41,895 bases of DNA from Candidatus Blackburnbacteria bacterium RIFCSPLOWO2_01_FULL_40_20 (GCA_001816475.1 MHCC01000015.1:402-42296); one strand, 5' to 3'. Shown: positions 17,017 to 25,454, numbered from the stretch's first letter. Notes: generated by a model not told the origin, from the letters alone. Made by a program: numbers and translations.

Positions 17017-17490
17017 ATGTTAAAGGATAAATTAAGCAATCAATTAAAAGAGGCGATGAGGGCAAAAGACGAGGTTCGAGTTTCGACCATTCGTTTACTC
17101 ATGAGTGCCTTAAATTACGAACAGATCGCAAGGCAAAGAGATCTAGCAGAGGAAGATGAAATTGTGATTGTCAGACGCCAACTAAAACAAAGAGAGGAAG
17201 CAGTGGATGCCCTTCGGCAAGCTCAGGGTAAACTTACCTACAAATCACAGTCTGGTAGCCTTGAAACTAGAATTGAGCGAGAGAAAAAAGAAGCAGAAAT
17301 TTTGAAAGAGTATTTGCCAGCGCAAATGAGCGCGGAGGAGCTTTCTGGTGTTCTGGAAGAAGCAGTAAAGGAAACAGGTGCAACCTCAGCTGCCGATTTC
17401 GGAAAAGTGATGCAAGCTGTTATGAAAAAAGTGGGTGGTAAAGCGGATGGCAAAACAGTCTCAGAAGAAGTAAGAAAGAGACTTACCTAA
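17017..17490 (+). CDS. GatB/YqeY domain protein
   Basis: LKEAMRAKDEVRVSTIRLLMSALNYEQI; ILKEYLPAQMSAEEL. Confidence 0.92.
   Translation: MLKDKLSNQLKEAMRAKDEVRVSTIRLLMSALNYEQIARQRDLAEEDEIVIVRRQLKQREEAVDALRQAQGKLTYKSQSGSLETRIEREKKEAEILKEYLPAQMSAEELSGVLEEAVKETGATSAADFGKVMQAVMKKVGGKADGKTVSEEVRKRLT
17210..17228. repeat. CCCTTCGGCAAGCTCAGGG element inside the YqeY gene
   Basis: CCCT/AGGG ends; encodes LRQAQG in a region that is a variable loop in YqeY proteins. Confidence 0.6.
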
Positions 17491-17496
17491 TTTTCA

Positions 17497-17889
17497 ATGC
17501 TTCATATTTTTGTTACTCGTCAATCTCGTTATCCAGCTGATGGAAAGGCTCTTAAAGAAAGAGTTCGTAGAGTTCTTGTGGATCGCGGGGTGACTGATGT
17601 TCAAGTAAGTATTGCGTTGGTTGGTGCAAGAAAGATGAAAGATTTGGCGGTAAAATACTTAGGCGAAAAAGAAGATGATGAGGTTCATGAAGTTTTATCT
17701 TTTCCATACGCTGAAAGTAAAAATGACTTTATAACTCCTGTTGAAAGTGGATTGCATTTGGGAGATGTTGTCATTTGTTATCCTGAAGCAAGGAAAATCG
17801 CAATAAAAAGAAACAGAATGATGGATGATGTTTTGGGTGAACTAGCAGAACACGGAACGCTGCATTTATTAGGAATACACCATGAGTAA
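17497..17889 (+). CDS. ybeY: Endoribonuclease YbeY
   Basis: DDVLGELAEHGTLHLLGIHHE zinc motif; EVLSFPYAE. Confidence 0.88.
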   Translation: MLHIFVTRQSRYPADGKALKERVRRVLVDRGVTDVQVSIALVGARKMKDLAVKYLGEKEDDEVHEVLSFPYAESKNDFITPVESGLHLGDVVICYPEARKIAIKRNRMMDDVLGELAEHGTLHLLGIHHE

Positions 17890-17903
17890 TTTTAAATTGA
17901 AAA

Positions 17904-19568
17904 TTGAAAATTAATATGACATATTATCTAAAGTATCGTTCTCAAACGCTAGATCAACTGGACTTGGAGAAGGTTAGGGATCAACTTCAAAAGATTGTCT
18001 CCTCGGGCCGTGTTCCACATGCCTTATTATTTTCAGGTCCCAGGGGATCTGGAAAAACTTCAGCAGCGAGAATTTTGGCCAAGGTGGTTAACTGCGAGAT
18101 AAGAGATAAAGATAAAGATAAAGATAAGCAAAGCTTGACGCTACGCGATAAGCAAAGCTTGACGCTACGCGATAAGCAAAGCTTGACGCTACGCGATAAG
18201 CAAAGCTTGACGCTACGCGATAAGCAAAGCTTGACGCTACGCGATAAAGAACCGTGCAACAAGTGTGGGTCGTGTGTTGCCATAACGAAAGGTTCGAGCT
18301 TGGATGTTATAGAAATTGATGCAGCGTCAAACAGGGGCGTGGATGATATTCGAACCCTTAGGGAAACTGTAAAGTTATCACCAATTTCTGCACGAATGAA
18401 AGTTTACATAATTGACGAAGCGCACATGTTGACAACGGAGGCATCAAATGCACTTTTGAAAACTTTGGAGGAACCGCCCGCACACGCCATGTTTATCTTG
18501 GCAACGACTGCCCCCGAAAAACTTTTAGACACAATCCGGTCCCGATCAACCTTAATAAATTTTTACAAAGGAACAGTCCCTGAGGTAATTAGATCACTTA
18601 AACGGGTTGTGAAAGGCGAGAAATTGAAAGTTGAAGATGGAGTTTTGGAAGAAATTGCTGGGAGGGTTGACGGAAGTTTTCGTGAGGCACACAAAACCTT
18701 AGAACAACTTTCATTTGGCGTAGAGCAAATAAAACTGGAAAGTGTCAAAAACCTTTTAACTTCAAATATCGCTAATCCGGGAAAGCTAATTTCACTTTTG
18801 GCAGCCAAAGATACAATAGGCGGGATTGGGGAGATTGGGGAAATAGTTGAGAAAGGGGCAAGCCTAAAAGTTTATGGTGTAGAATTGGTTAGATTGCTTC
18901 GGGAAAGTATGTTTGCAAAGTTGGGTGTGGGTGGCAACGACACGGCAAGAGATTTGAATGTTGAAGATTTAAGACAACTTATTGAACTTTTTTGCGAAGC
19001 TGTAAGACAAATTCCTACCGCAGTTATACCACAATTGCCGTTGGAAATGGCAATTGTAAAATGGTGTGGAGAAGATAGAGATAGAGATAAAGATAAAGAA
19101 ACAAATATAAGCATTAGAGTAACTGAGAAAGTTGCAGTGGAACAAGTCTTACAGACAGACACATCCTTTACGGAAAAAAGCGAGGAGGTGGAAGAAAAAA
19201 AAGAGAAGAAAAAGACGGCAAGTACTTTAACTGAGGCGGAACTTGAGGAAAAGTGGAAGGAAATTATGAAGAAAACAAAGGACAAAAATCACTCGTTAGA
19301 AGCACTACTTCGTGCTTGTAAACCGCTTAGTTTTGACGGCCGGAACCTTCAGGTCGAAGTTTTTTACCCATTCCACAAAGAAAGGCTTGAAAAGGAACTT
19401 TATACATCAATTTTTGAAAAAGTAGCCTCTGGCGTTATTGGAGTAGACGTTAGGCTTGAAAGTGTCCTTTCTTCTTCCAAGAAGCGTGCCGCAGATGTTA
19501 CAAATGTTTTAGCTCCTAAAGAAGAGGATTTGGTGAAGGTTGCAGAGGAAATTTTTGGTGGAAATTAG
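17904..19568 (+). CDS. dnaX: DNA polymerase III subunits gamma/tau
   Basis: YRSQTLDQL, LLFSGPRGSGKTSAARILAK, CNKCGSC zinc motif, EIDAASNRGVDDIR, YIIDEAHMLTTEASNALLKTLEEPP. Confidence 0.97.
   Translation: MKINMTYYLKYRSQTLDQLDLEKVRDQLQKIVSSGRVPHALLFSGPRGSGKTSAARILAKVVNCEIRDKDKDKDKQSLTLRDKQSLTLRDKQSLTLRDKQSLTLRDKQSLTLRDKEPCNKCGSCVAITKGSSLDVIEIDAASNRGVDDIRTLRETVKLSPISARMKVYIIDEAHMLTTEASNALLKTLEEPPAHAMFILATTAPEKLLDTIRSRSTLINFYKGTVPEVIRSLKRVVKGEKLKVEDGVLEEIAGRVDGSFREAHKTLEQLSFGVEQIKLESVKNLLTSNIANPGKLISLLAAKDTIGGIGEIGEIVEKGASLKVYGVELVRLLRESMFAKLGVGGNDTARDLNVEDLRQLIELFCEAVRQIPTAVIPQLPLEMAIVKWCGEDRDRDKDKETNISIRVTEKVAVEQVLQTDTSFTEKSEEVEEKKEKKKTASTLTEAELEEKWKEIMKKTKDKNHSLEALLRACKPLSFDGRNLQVEVFYPFHKERLEKELYTSIFEKVASGVIGVDVRLESVLSSSKKRAADVTNVLAPKEEDLVKVAEEIFGGN
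18105..18248 (+). repeat. In-frame repeat tract in dnaX: (GATAAA)3 then five 24-bp units GATAAGCAAAGCTTGACGCTACGC
   Basis: Five identical 24-bp units at 18123-18242; translates as DKDKDK(DKQSLTLR)5DK. Confidence 0.97.
19183..19234 (+). promoter_or_regulatory. Candidate -1 frameshift/slippage signal in dnaX
   Basis: SD-like AGGAGGTG (19183-19190), A8 run (19195-19202, codons GAA AAA AAA GAG), -1-frame TGA at 19232-19234. Confidence 0.55.
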
Positions 19569-19600
19569 AATTATACGGCCCTTTGTGATAAAATATAATC

Positions 19601-19891
19601 ATGTTTGACAAACTTCAGCAAATCAAAAAAGCAAAGCAACTTTATGATCAGGCAAAGATGCTTGAAAAGGCTGCTGCGGCAGAGATTGAGACTGTTGAGG
19701 AAGGCGGAATAAAAGTTGTTGCCTCAGGAGACCAAAAAATTCAAAAAATAGTAGTTGACGGGGAAGAGCTTAAAGACATTACAAAGGTTGTAAATAAAGC
19801 CTTAGACAAGGCCAAAGATACTGGCCAAAAAGCAGCGATGAAGAAGCTGCAAGAAATGGGCGGCGGCGACTTGGGAAGCTTGTTAGGATAA
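19601..19891 (+). CDS. YbaB/EbfC nucleoid-associated protein
   Basis: Small YbaB-like ORF between dnaX and recR; VVASGDQKIQKIVVDGE, Gly-rich C-terminus. Confidence 0.88.
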   Translation: MFDKLQQIKKAKQLYDQAKMLEKAAAAEIETVEEGGIKVVASGDQKIQKIVVDGEELKDITKVVNKALDKAKDTGQKAAMKKLQEMGGGDLGSLLG

Positions 19892-19911
19892 TAATTAGTT
19901 GCTAGATTTTC

Positions 19912-20259
19912 ATGGAAGCAGCAGGGAAGTCATATCGACCTCTAAGTGTTGTCGAACGTACTATTCCATCTCGTCAAGAGACAGGTTCGCATCCTCTAAA
20001 TTTCGGTAAAGATACAATTTTTTATTCAGGACCACTTGATGCCCGGGAAACTATGGTTTTTGGTACAGCTTCAGCTCCTGGCAAGTTTTATCCTCTGTTT
20101 TGCACAAGAAATGGCAGGTCGTATTTTGGAGAAGTAAGGATGAACGACGGAACAACAGATCGAGTATGGCTTCACAAAAAAGGAAAGGGAAGGAACGAAA
20201 GCGGTTGGAGGACACGATCCCAAGATCCTCAAAGCCATCAGTATGAATTAAAGGCATAA
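19912..20259 (+). CDS. Hypothetical protein
   Basis: 115 aa ORF between ybaB and recR; no family recognised. Confidence 0.45.
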   Translation: MEAAGKSYRPLSVVERTIPSRQETGSHPLNFGKDTIFYSGPLDARETMVFGTASAPGKFYPLFCTRNGRSYFGEVRMNDGTTDRVWLHKKGKGRNESGWRTRSQDPQSHQYELKA

Positions 20260-20286
20260 CTTCAAACTACACTATTTGACTCATAG

Positions 20287-20336
20287 TTGATTTTTATTAC
20301 TAATTCTTATATAATATTCCCAAGACTACGGTCTTG
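20287..20336 (+). promoter_or_regulatory. Promoter TTGATT-N17-TATAAT with UACG tetraloop hairpin at predicted +1
   Basis: -35 20287-20292, -10 20310-20315; CAAGAC-TACG-GTCTTG at 20321-20336. Confidence 0.6.
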
Positions 20337-20362
20337 CGTACATTACAATAAAGGGGTGCCTT

Positions 20363-20806
20363 GTGGACAACGAGAACAAGTCTGGATGGGAAGTTCTGTT
20401 TGCGTCGGTAATGGATGTGACAGATCAAGAGAAATACCGGGAGCTTGTGGCAAAAACCCTTGATAGCAACGTCAAGCTGGCGTTTAACTATACTAGAGAG
20501 GGGATAAACAAGTGGGTACGAACCCCACTCGGACTCCGTGGGGATCCCGAAGCAACCTGCGAGTCCGGCGTTTTTGATGCTTCTGGTGCAACGCCAGGTA
20601 CAATGCCGGTATTTCTTTCTATTGTCCATCAAACGACCTGCGTTGTTATCTTGCGCTTCGGGAAAGAAGGGCCGAAGCGAGATAGCAACCAAAATTCTCT
20701 TCTTCGAGATCTCGCGGAACTCGTGTTCGGTCAAAGAGCAGTTGAGCACGTCGTGCCTATCATGAGTGAGCCAATGCCATGGGCTCAGGGAGTAAGCGTT
20801 CGGTAG
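20363..20806 (+). CDS. Hypothetical protein (accessory)
   Basis: 147 aa, GTG start, RBS-like AAAGGGG upstream, own promoter. Confidence 0.55.
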   Translation: MDNENKSGWEVLFASVMDVTDQEKYRELVAKTLDSNVKLAFNYTREGINKWVRTPLGLRGDPEATCESGVFDASGATPGTMPVFLSIVHQTTCVVILRFGKEGPKRDSNQNSLLRDLAELVFGQRAVEHVVPIMSEPMPWAQGVSVR

Positions 20807-20813
20807 TGTGTGA

Positions 20814-20881
20814 GGGTTGCTGGGGGAGCAAGTTGTGGAGAGTTGGTGAAACTCAACACGATAAGCTTTTTCCAGCAACCC
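20814..20881 (+). other. Structured 3' element, 10-bp outer stem with nested hairpin
   Basis: GGGTTGCTGG (20814-20823) pairs with CCAGCAACCC (20872-20881); inner GAGTT/AACTC hairpin. Confidence 0.55.
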
Positions 20882-21170
20882 GACAGTTCTTCCCCAGTTC
20901 ATGATCCACTTTGATACACTTATTCAAAAATAGCCTCAGTTCTACGTCAGACATAGACAGACGAAACGTGTTTTAACTCGTAATTTGAGGCAAAATGGAG
21001 TATAATTGAAGCTAGAGAAATAAATTTTCAATTTGAAATTTGAAATTTTCATTGAATTCCGATTCGATCGGAATGAATTTTAAAATTTAAATTTGAAAAC
21101 GTTTAAATATTTAATATTAAGATTTAAAAATTGACTTTAAATTGAAAATTTAAAATTGAAAATTATTTAA

Positions 21171-21788
21171 ATGAAGGTACCTCGTGCTGTCCAGAACTTA
21201 ATTGACTCTTTTGAAAAACTGCCAGGAATCGGACCTAAGTCCGCCCAGAGGCTTACCTTTTATTTACTTCATGTTCCCCAAGACCACCTCGAGTCATTCT
21301 CGGCCGCGTTGACAAATTTAAAGAAAAATACAGTTTTGTGCTCAGTTTGTAAAAATGTTGCAGAGAGCGATCCTTGTAGCATTTGTTCTGATCCGGGGCG
21401 GGATCAAAGATCAATTATGGTTGTTGAACAATCTTTGGATGTTTTGGCGCTTGAGCGAACTGGACGTCACAGAGGTGTTTATCATGTTTTGCACGGATGT
21501 ATTAACCCATTAGAAAACATTGGACCTGATGAGATATTTATAAGACAATTAGTAGACAGAGTAAGAGAAAGAGATAGAGATGTAGTGGAGGTAATATTAG
21601 CAACGAATCCGACGATGGAGGGGGAAGCAACGGCAATGTTTATCAAAAAACAAATTGAACAATTGCCGGCAAATGGTGTACTCATAAAAACTACTCGTTT
21701 AGGATTAGGTTTACCAACAGGAGCGGATTTGGAGTATGCCGACGAAACAACTTTAACACAAGCAATTGAGGGAAGAAGAAACTTCTAG
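21171..21788 (+). CDS. recR: Recombination protein RecR
   Basis: FEKLPGIGPKSAQRLTFYLL, four-Cys zinc finger CSVCKNVAESDPCSIC, VILATNPTMEGEATAMFI. Confidence 0.96.
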   Translation: MKVPRAVQNLIDSFEKLPGIGPKSAQRLTFYLLHVPQDHLESFSAALTNLKKNTVLCSVCKNVAESDPCSICSDPGRDQRSIMVVEQSLDVLALERTGRHRGVYHVLHGCINPLENIGPDEIFIRQLVDRVRERDRDVVEVILATNPTMEGEATAMFIKKQIEQLPANGVLIKTTRLGLGLPTGADLEYADETTLTQAIEGRRNF

Positions 21789-21798
21789 ATTATTTTGT

Positions 21799-21825
21799 GG
21801 ATTCCGGCGTACGCTGGAATGACAG
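21799..21825. repeat. Intergenic palindromic element GGATTCCGGCGTACGCTGGAATGACAG
   Basis: ATTCCGGC/GCTGGAAT arms around GTAC. Confidence 0.65.
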
Positions 21826-21838
21826 TCTTGAATAGGCT

Positions 21839-22408
21839 TTAGTCAATCTTCCGACTGATTGTTCCTTTTACTCCACCTTGTGTCGTGCAACAAATTGTTT
21901 TTGGTTTCAAACTCGTGTTGGCCAAAATTTTCGTGATAGTGGATTCAACACGTTTACTTCCAGATTCACTCCTTACACCCTTTGCCTCAAGTGTTAGTCC
22001 AGTTGCACCTTGAACGACGGTTAAGGCATATGGAGTTTCGATTGTCTCATCGCCAACTCCGGATATGAAAATTAAAGAAATGTGGGGTTCAAATCTTTCG
22101 GCTGCTAAAACTGAATTACAAAGAATAAATTTTACTTTTAGAGTTGCTTCTTGGATACTTCCGTTAACGTACGGAGGAAGTTCATATACAAAAGCAATAG
22201 ATGAAGGAATTGGTTCACCGGCAAAGCTTTCAGTTGTTCCGTAAGAATACTTCTCGATTTGGTATTTTTCAGGGTGAGTAAGAATATCGCTCAATGCAAC
22301 GGCGGTTCTTTCAAGAACCGGAATGCCACGCCAAAGTTCCCAAAGTTTTTGGGCATTATCAATTTGTTCTATCAGGATCCCTTGGTAGGTTGATTGTTCA
22401 ACAAACAT
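21839..22408 (-). CDS. Hypothetical protein
   Basis: 189 aa uninterrupted ORF; no family recognised. Confidence 0.55.
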   Translation of the reverse strand: MFVEQSTYQGILIEQIDNAQKLWELWRGIPVLERTAVALSDILTHPEKYQIEKYSYGTTESFAGEPIPSSIAFVYELPPYVNGSIQEATLKVKFILCNSVLAAERFEPHISLIFISGVGDETIETPYALTVVQGATGLTLEAKGVRSESGSKRVESTITKILANTSLKPKTICCTTQGGVKGTISRKID

Positions 22409-22477
22409 TGCTGGTAATTATATATCAACTTTGTGCCTACTTCAAATATGGCATCTTTTGTGATAAATTAAGTTGTA

Positions 22478-23011
22478 ATGCAAACCTCTCCTAAGCCACA
22501 AAAAAAGCCTGAACCAGGCAAGCCATTTGTGCCCGCTAAAGGCCCGCTTCGACCCAGCGAGGCGAGCGAGGCTCGTGCGTGGCGGTCCGCAGGCAGCGTA
22601 AAAAACCAATTTGAAAACTTAGGTAAAGCTGCAGTGCAACAAGCAGGAGAAGCCTCAATTGGCGCAGTAAAGGACATGCCCGCACAACTTTTCGGCCAAG
22701 TACCCACTCAAGAACAATTAGTTGCGCAACAGCAAGAAGCACAAAAAAAAGCTGCCGAAAAAAGGCAAAAAGAGGTAAGAATGGTTAATGCGTTACAAGC
22801 AGAACTTCGAGATATTGAAAACCGAGAGGAGCAAGAAAAAGTGCAAAAAGCTCAAGTTGAAGAGCAACAAAAAGCAGCAGAAAGACAACAAAAAGCTCAA
22901 GCTGGGCAATTTGTTGAAGAGCCAACTTCAGCACCCAAGAAGGGTTTGATGGGCGGACAATCAAGAAAGAGGAAACAAACACAGATGGAAACAGGCAAAG
23001 TGACGGGATAA
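22478..23011 (+). CDS. Hypothetical Q/K/E-rich helical protein
   Basis: Low-complexity helix-prone sequence; contains GC-rich RPSEASEARAWRSAGS segment. Confidence 0.6.
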   Translation: MQTSPKPQKKPEPGKPFVPAKGPLRPSEASEARAWRSAGSVKNQFENLGKAAVQQAGEASIGAVKDMPAQLFGQVPTQEQLVAQQQEAQKKAAEKRQKEVRMVNALQAELRDIENREEQEKVQKAQVEEQQKAAERQQKAQAGQFVEEPTSAPKKGLMGGQSRKRKQTQMETGKVTG

Positions 23012-23069
23012 TCCAACTTCTTTGTTTACTACTTGACTTGACCTCTTACCTTAATTATAGTCTGCATGA

Positions 23070-23651
23070 ATGATAGCTAAAGAAGGATCGCCAATTCACG
23101 AAAAGCACGCAATTGCTGAATTTTGTTCAACTATTGAACTCGCTGAGGAAAGAGGAAAGGAATTGGAAGTTGAAGGTACAGTTTTGTTTTTCAAAAAATT
23201 GGAGGAACTTTCTCCTGTATTACTATATTCTCCAGTAGAAGTTTGGTTTGGGCACGACGTTGACTGGCCCAAATTCCCAGATTCATGCTTGCTTGAACAA
23301 AAGTGGTTACAAATTGGAAAAGGAATGACGCAAGTTCAAATTTTACTTTTCAATGTAGATTGTGGAGGTGAGGAGTTTACAACAACAGGCATTATCACGA
23401 TCAACCCGGAAGGAGTAAGCCTGAAGAAAATTATACTTAGTTTAAAGAATTATCATGACGGACAAGATCTGTCGAGGGCATGGGTTCAAGTAGAAGTTGA
23501 AAAACCGACAAGGTTTAAAGTTGGAAAAGGTGCAGAAGTTGATGAAGAACCCGAACCAAAAGAAATAAATAAATTGCACCTTATTCAAATCTCCTGTTTA
23601 ATTGCAGAAAAGTATGTTGAGGGGATGGAAAAAGTACGACTTTCCCGTTAG
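23070..23651 (+). CDS. Hypothetical protein
   Basis: 193 aa; promoter TTGACT-N17-TATAGT (23033-23061) places +1 close to ATG. Confidence 0.6.
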   Translation: MIAKEGSPIHEKHAIAEFCSTIELAEERGKELEVEGTVLFFKKLEELSPVLLYSPVEVWFGHDVDWPKFPDSCLLEQKWLQIGKGMTQVQILLFNVDCGGEEFTTTGIITINPEGVSLKKIILSLKNYHDGQDLSRAWVQVEVEKPTRFKVGKGAEVDEEPEPKEINKLHLIQISCLIAEKYVEGMEKVRLSR

Positions 23652-23694
23652 CTTGATTGACAAACTTTTGGTGTATCTAAGGAAGGGGAAAGAA

Positions 23695-23808
23695 ATGGAC
23701 AAGACGACTCGTTTGCATCAGATCGTGGGATTGGTTTCGTTGGCCGTTGGGCTTTCGATCACTTTATGTGCTTGCCCAGAGCACGCCAACTTCAGAACGG
23801 AGTGTTAA
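23695..23808 (+). CDS. Small lipoprotein-like peptide (37 aa)
   Basis: MDKTTRLHQIVGLVSLAVGLSITLCACPEHANFRTEC with hydrophobic core and Cys after it; good RBS (aaggggaaag). Confidence 0.35.
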   Translation: MDKTTRLHQIVGLVSLAVGLSITLCACPEHANFRTEC

Positions 23809-24065
23809 TTTGATAGGGAACGTGGTAGTCAACACATGGCTGTTGCTCTCAGTTGCATCTAAACTGGGGATGATATTCAAGGTGCAGAAGAACGTAATAT
23901 TCACCCGGATCACAGAAGTTTAGCCATTAGCGTCATGGACGTTATTTTAATAGATAGTACTTTGCCCGCAAAGGCAAAAAAACCATTAAAAGTACCAGAA
24001 ATTTTTCTTTACAATTCATATGTCGTTAACAAAAAAAGAGTTTCAAGTATATACTATTAAATAAT

Positions 24066-25454
24066 ATGGCCTTACAAATTTATAATTCACTAACTAGAAA
24101 AAAAGAGGAGTTTAAGCCGATAAATTCGCCTTCAGTCGGAATGTACACCTGCGGGCCGACGGTTTATGACTTCATGCATATTGGAAACCTTAGAACCTTC
24201 TTGCTCTCGGATATATTGTACCGCACTCTTGTTGCTAGCGGTTACAAAGTCAAACTTGTGATGAACATAACAGATATTGAAGACAAGATAATAAAACGTG
24301 CAAAGGAACGAAATATAACGCCTAGTGAATTGACCAGCAAATATACAAAAGCGTTTAAAGAAAATTTGCAAAAACTAAATATACTGCCGGCTGATGTTAA
24401 TCCTCACGCGACAGAATATATTTCCCAAATGGTTGAATACATAAAAGCATTGGTGGAAAAAGGTTTAGCCTATGAAAAAGATGGCTCTGTTTATTTTGAT
24501 ATTTCCAAATTTCCAGAATATGGAAAGCTCTCGGGAGTTGAGACGCGGGAACTTAAAACAGGGACAAGAATTTTGTCGGATGAATACGCAAAAGAAGATG
24601 TCCAAGATTTTGCTTTATGGAAAGCAGTGGACAAAGATGAAGTTGGTATGATGAGCCCTTGGGGTTGGGGAAGGCCTGGATGGCACATTGAATGTTCCGT
24701 AATGAGCCAAGAACAACTTGGCGAAACTTTGGATATTCATGTTGGTGGAATAGACCTCATGTTCCCGCATCACGAGAACGAGATTGCACAGTCTGAAGGC
24801 AAGACGGGCAAAAAGTTTGTAAATTATTTTGTTCATGGTGAGTTTTTGTTGGTCGATGGAAAGAAGATGAGCAAGTCGCTTGGTAATTATTACACTTTGT
24901 GCGATATTGAAGAGAAAGGCTTTACTCCCGCGAGCTTTCGTTATTTGGTTTTGACGGCGCATTACAAAGACCAAATGAACTTTACTTGGGAATCGTTAAA
25001 GGGGGCACAGACGGCATATGAGAGGCTCAAGAGCCTGGTGTCGGGTGTTGCGCAGTCGGATAGGACTGTTCTGTCGGCTGAAAAAGAGGAAAAGATTGAT
25101 GAGTATAGGGAAAAGTTTTGGGCAGCGGTTAACAATGATTTGAATATGCCACAAGCACTGAGCGTTGTTTGGGAAGTAGCAAAGAGCAATATACCGAGCC
25201 AGGACAAAAGAGACTTGATACTGTTGTTTGATGAAGTGTTGGGGCTCGGGTTGGGAGATGTGCGTAAAGATACAGATACAGATGAAGATAAAGAGCTGTC
25301 GGGGGAAGTGAAAAAACTTGTAGAAGAAAGGGAAGAGGCGAGGAAAAATAAAGACTTTAAGAGAAGTGATGAGTTGAGAGACAAGTTGCAAGAGATGGGG
25401 TACGAAGTTGAGGATACTCCAGAAGGTACGCGCGTCAGACACGCAAAAAAATAA
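24066..25454 (+). CDS. cysS: Cysteinyl-tRNA synthetase
   Basis: MYTCGPTVYDFMHIGNLRTF, WHIECSVMS, HHENEIAQSEG, KMSKSLGN. Confidence 0.98.
   Translation: MALQIYNSLTRKKEEFKPINSPSVGMYTCGPTVYDFMHIGNLRTFLLSDILYRTLVASGYKVKLVMNITDIEDKIIKRAKERNITPSELTSKYTKAFKENLQKLNILPADVNPHATEYISQMVEYIKALVEKGLAYEKDGSVYFDISKFPEYGKLSGVETRELKTGTRILSDEYAKEDVQDFALWKAVDKDEVGMMSPWGWGRPGWHIECSVMSQEQLGETLDIHVGGIDLMFPHHENEIAQSEGKTGKKFVNYFVHGEFLLVDGKKMSKSLGNYYTLCDIEEKGFTPASFRYLVLTAHYKDQMNFTWESLKGAQTAYERLKSLVSGVAQSDRTVLSAEKEEKIDEYREKFWAAVNNDLNMPQALSVVWEVAKSNIPSQDKRDLILLFDEVLGLGLGDVRKDTDTDEDKELSGEVKKLVEEREEARKNKDFKRSDELRDKLQEMGYEVEDTPEGTRVRHAKK

Noticed and set aside
18105-18248. CRISPR array, considered because of regular repeats
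   Set aside because: Units are contiguous 24-mers with no unique spacers, and they are in frame inside dnaX.
17987-18283. Minus-strand ORF with RSVKLCLS repeats
   Set aside because: Antisense shadow of the dnaX 24-bp array; the plus frame carries all DnaX motifs.
20300-20902. 200-aa minus-strand ORF
   Set aside because: Covers the promoter, 5' hairpin and 3' structure of the plus-strand unit; no recognisable family.
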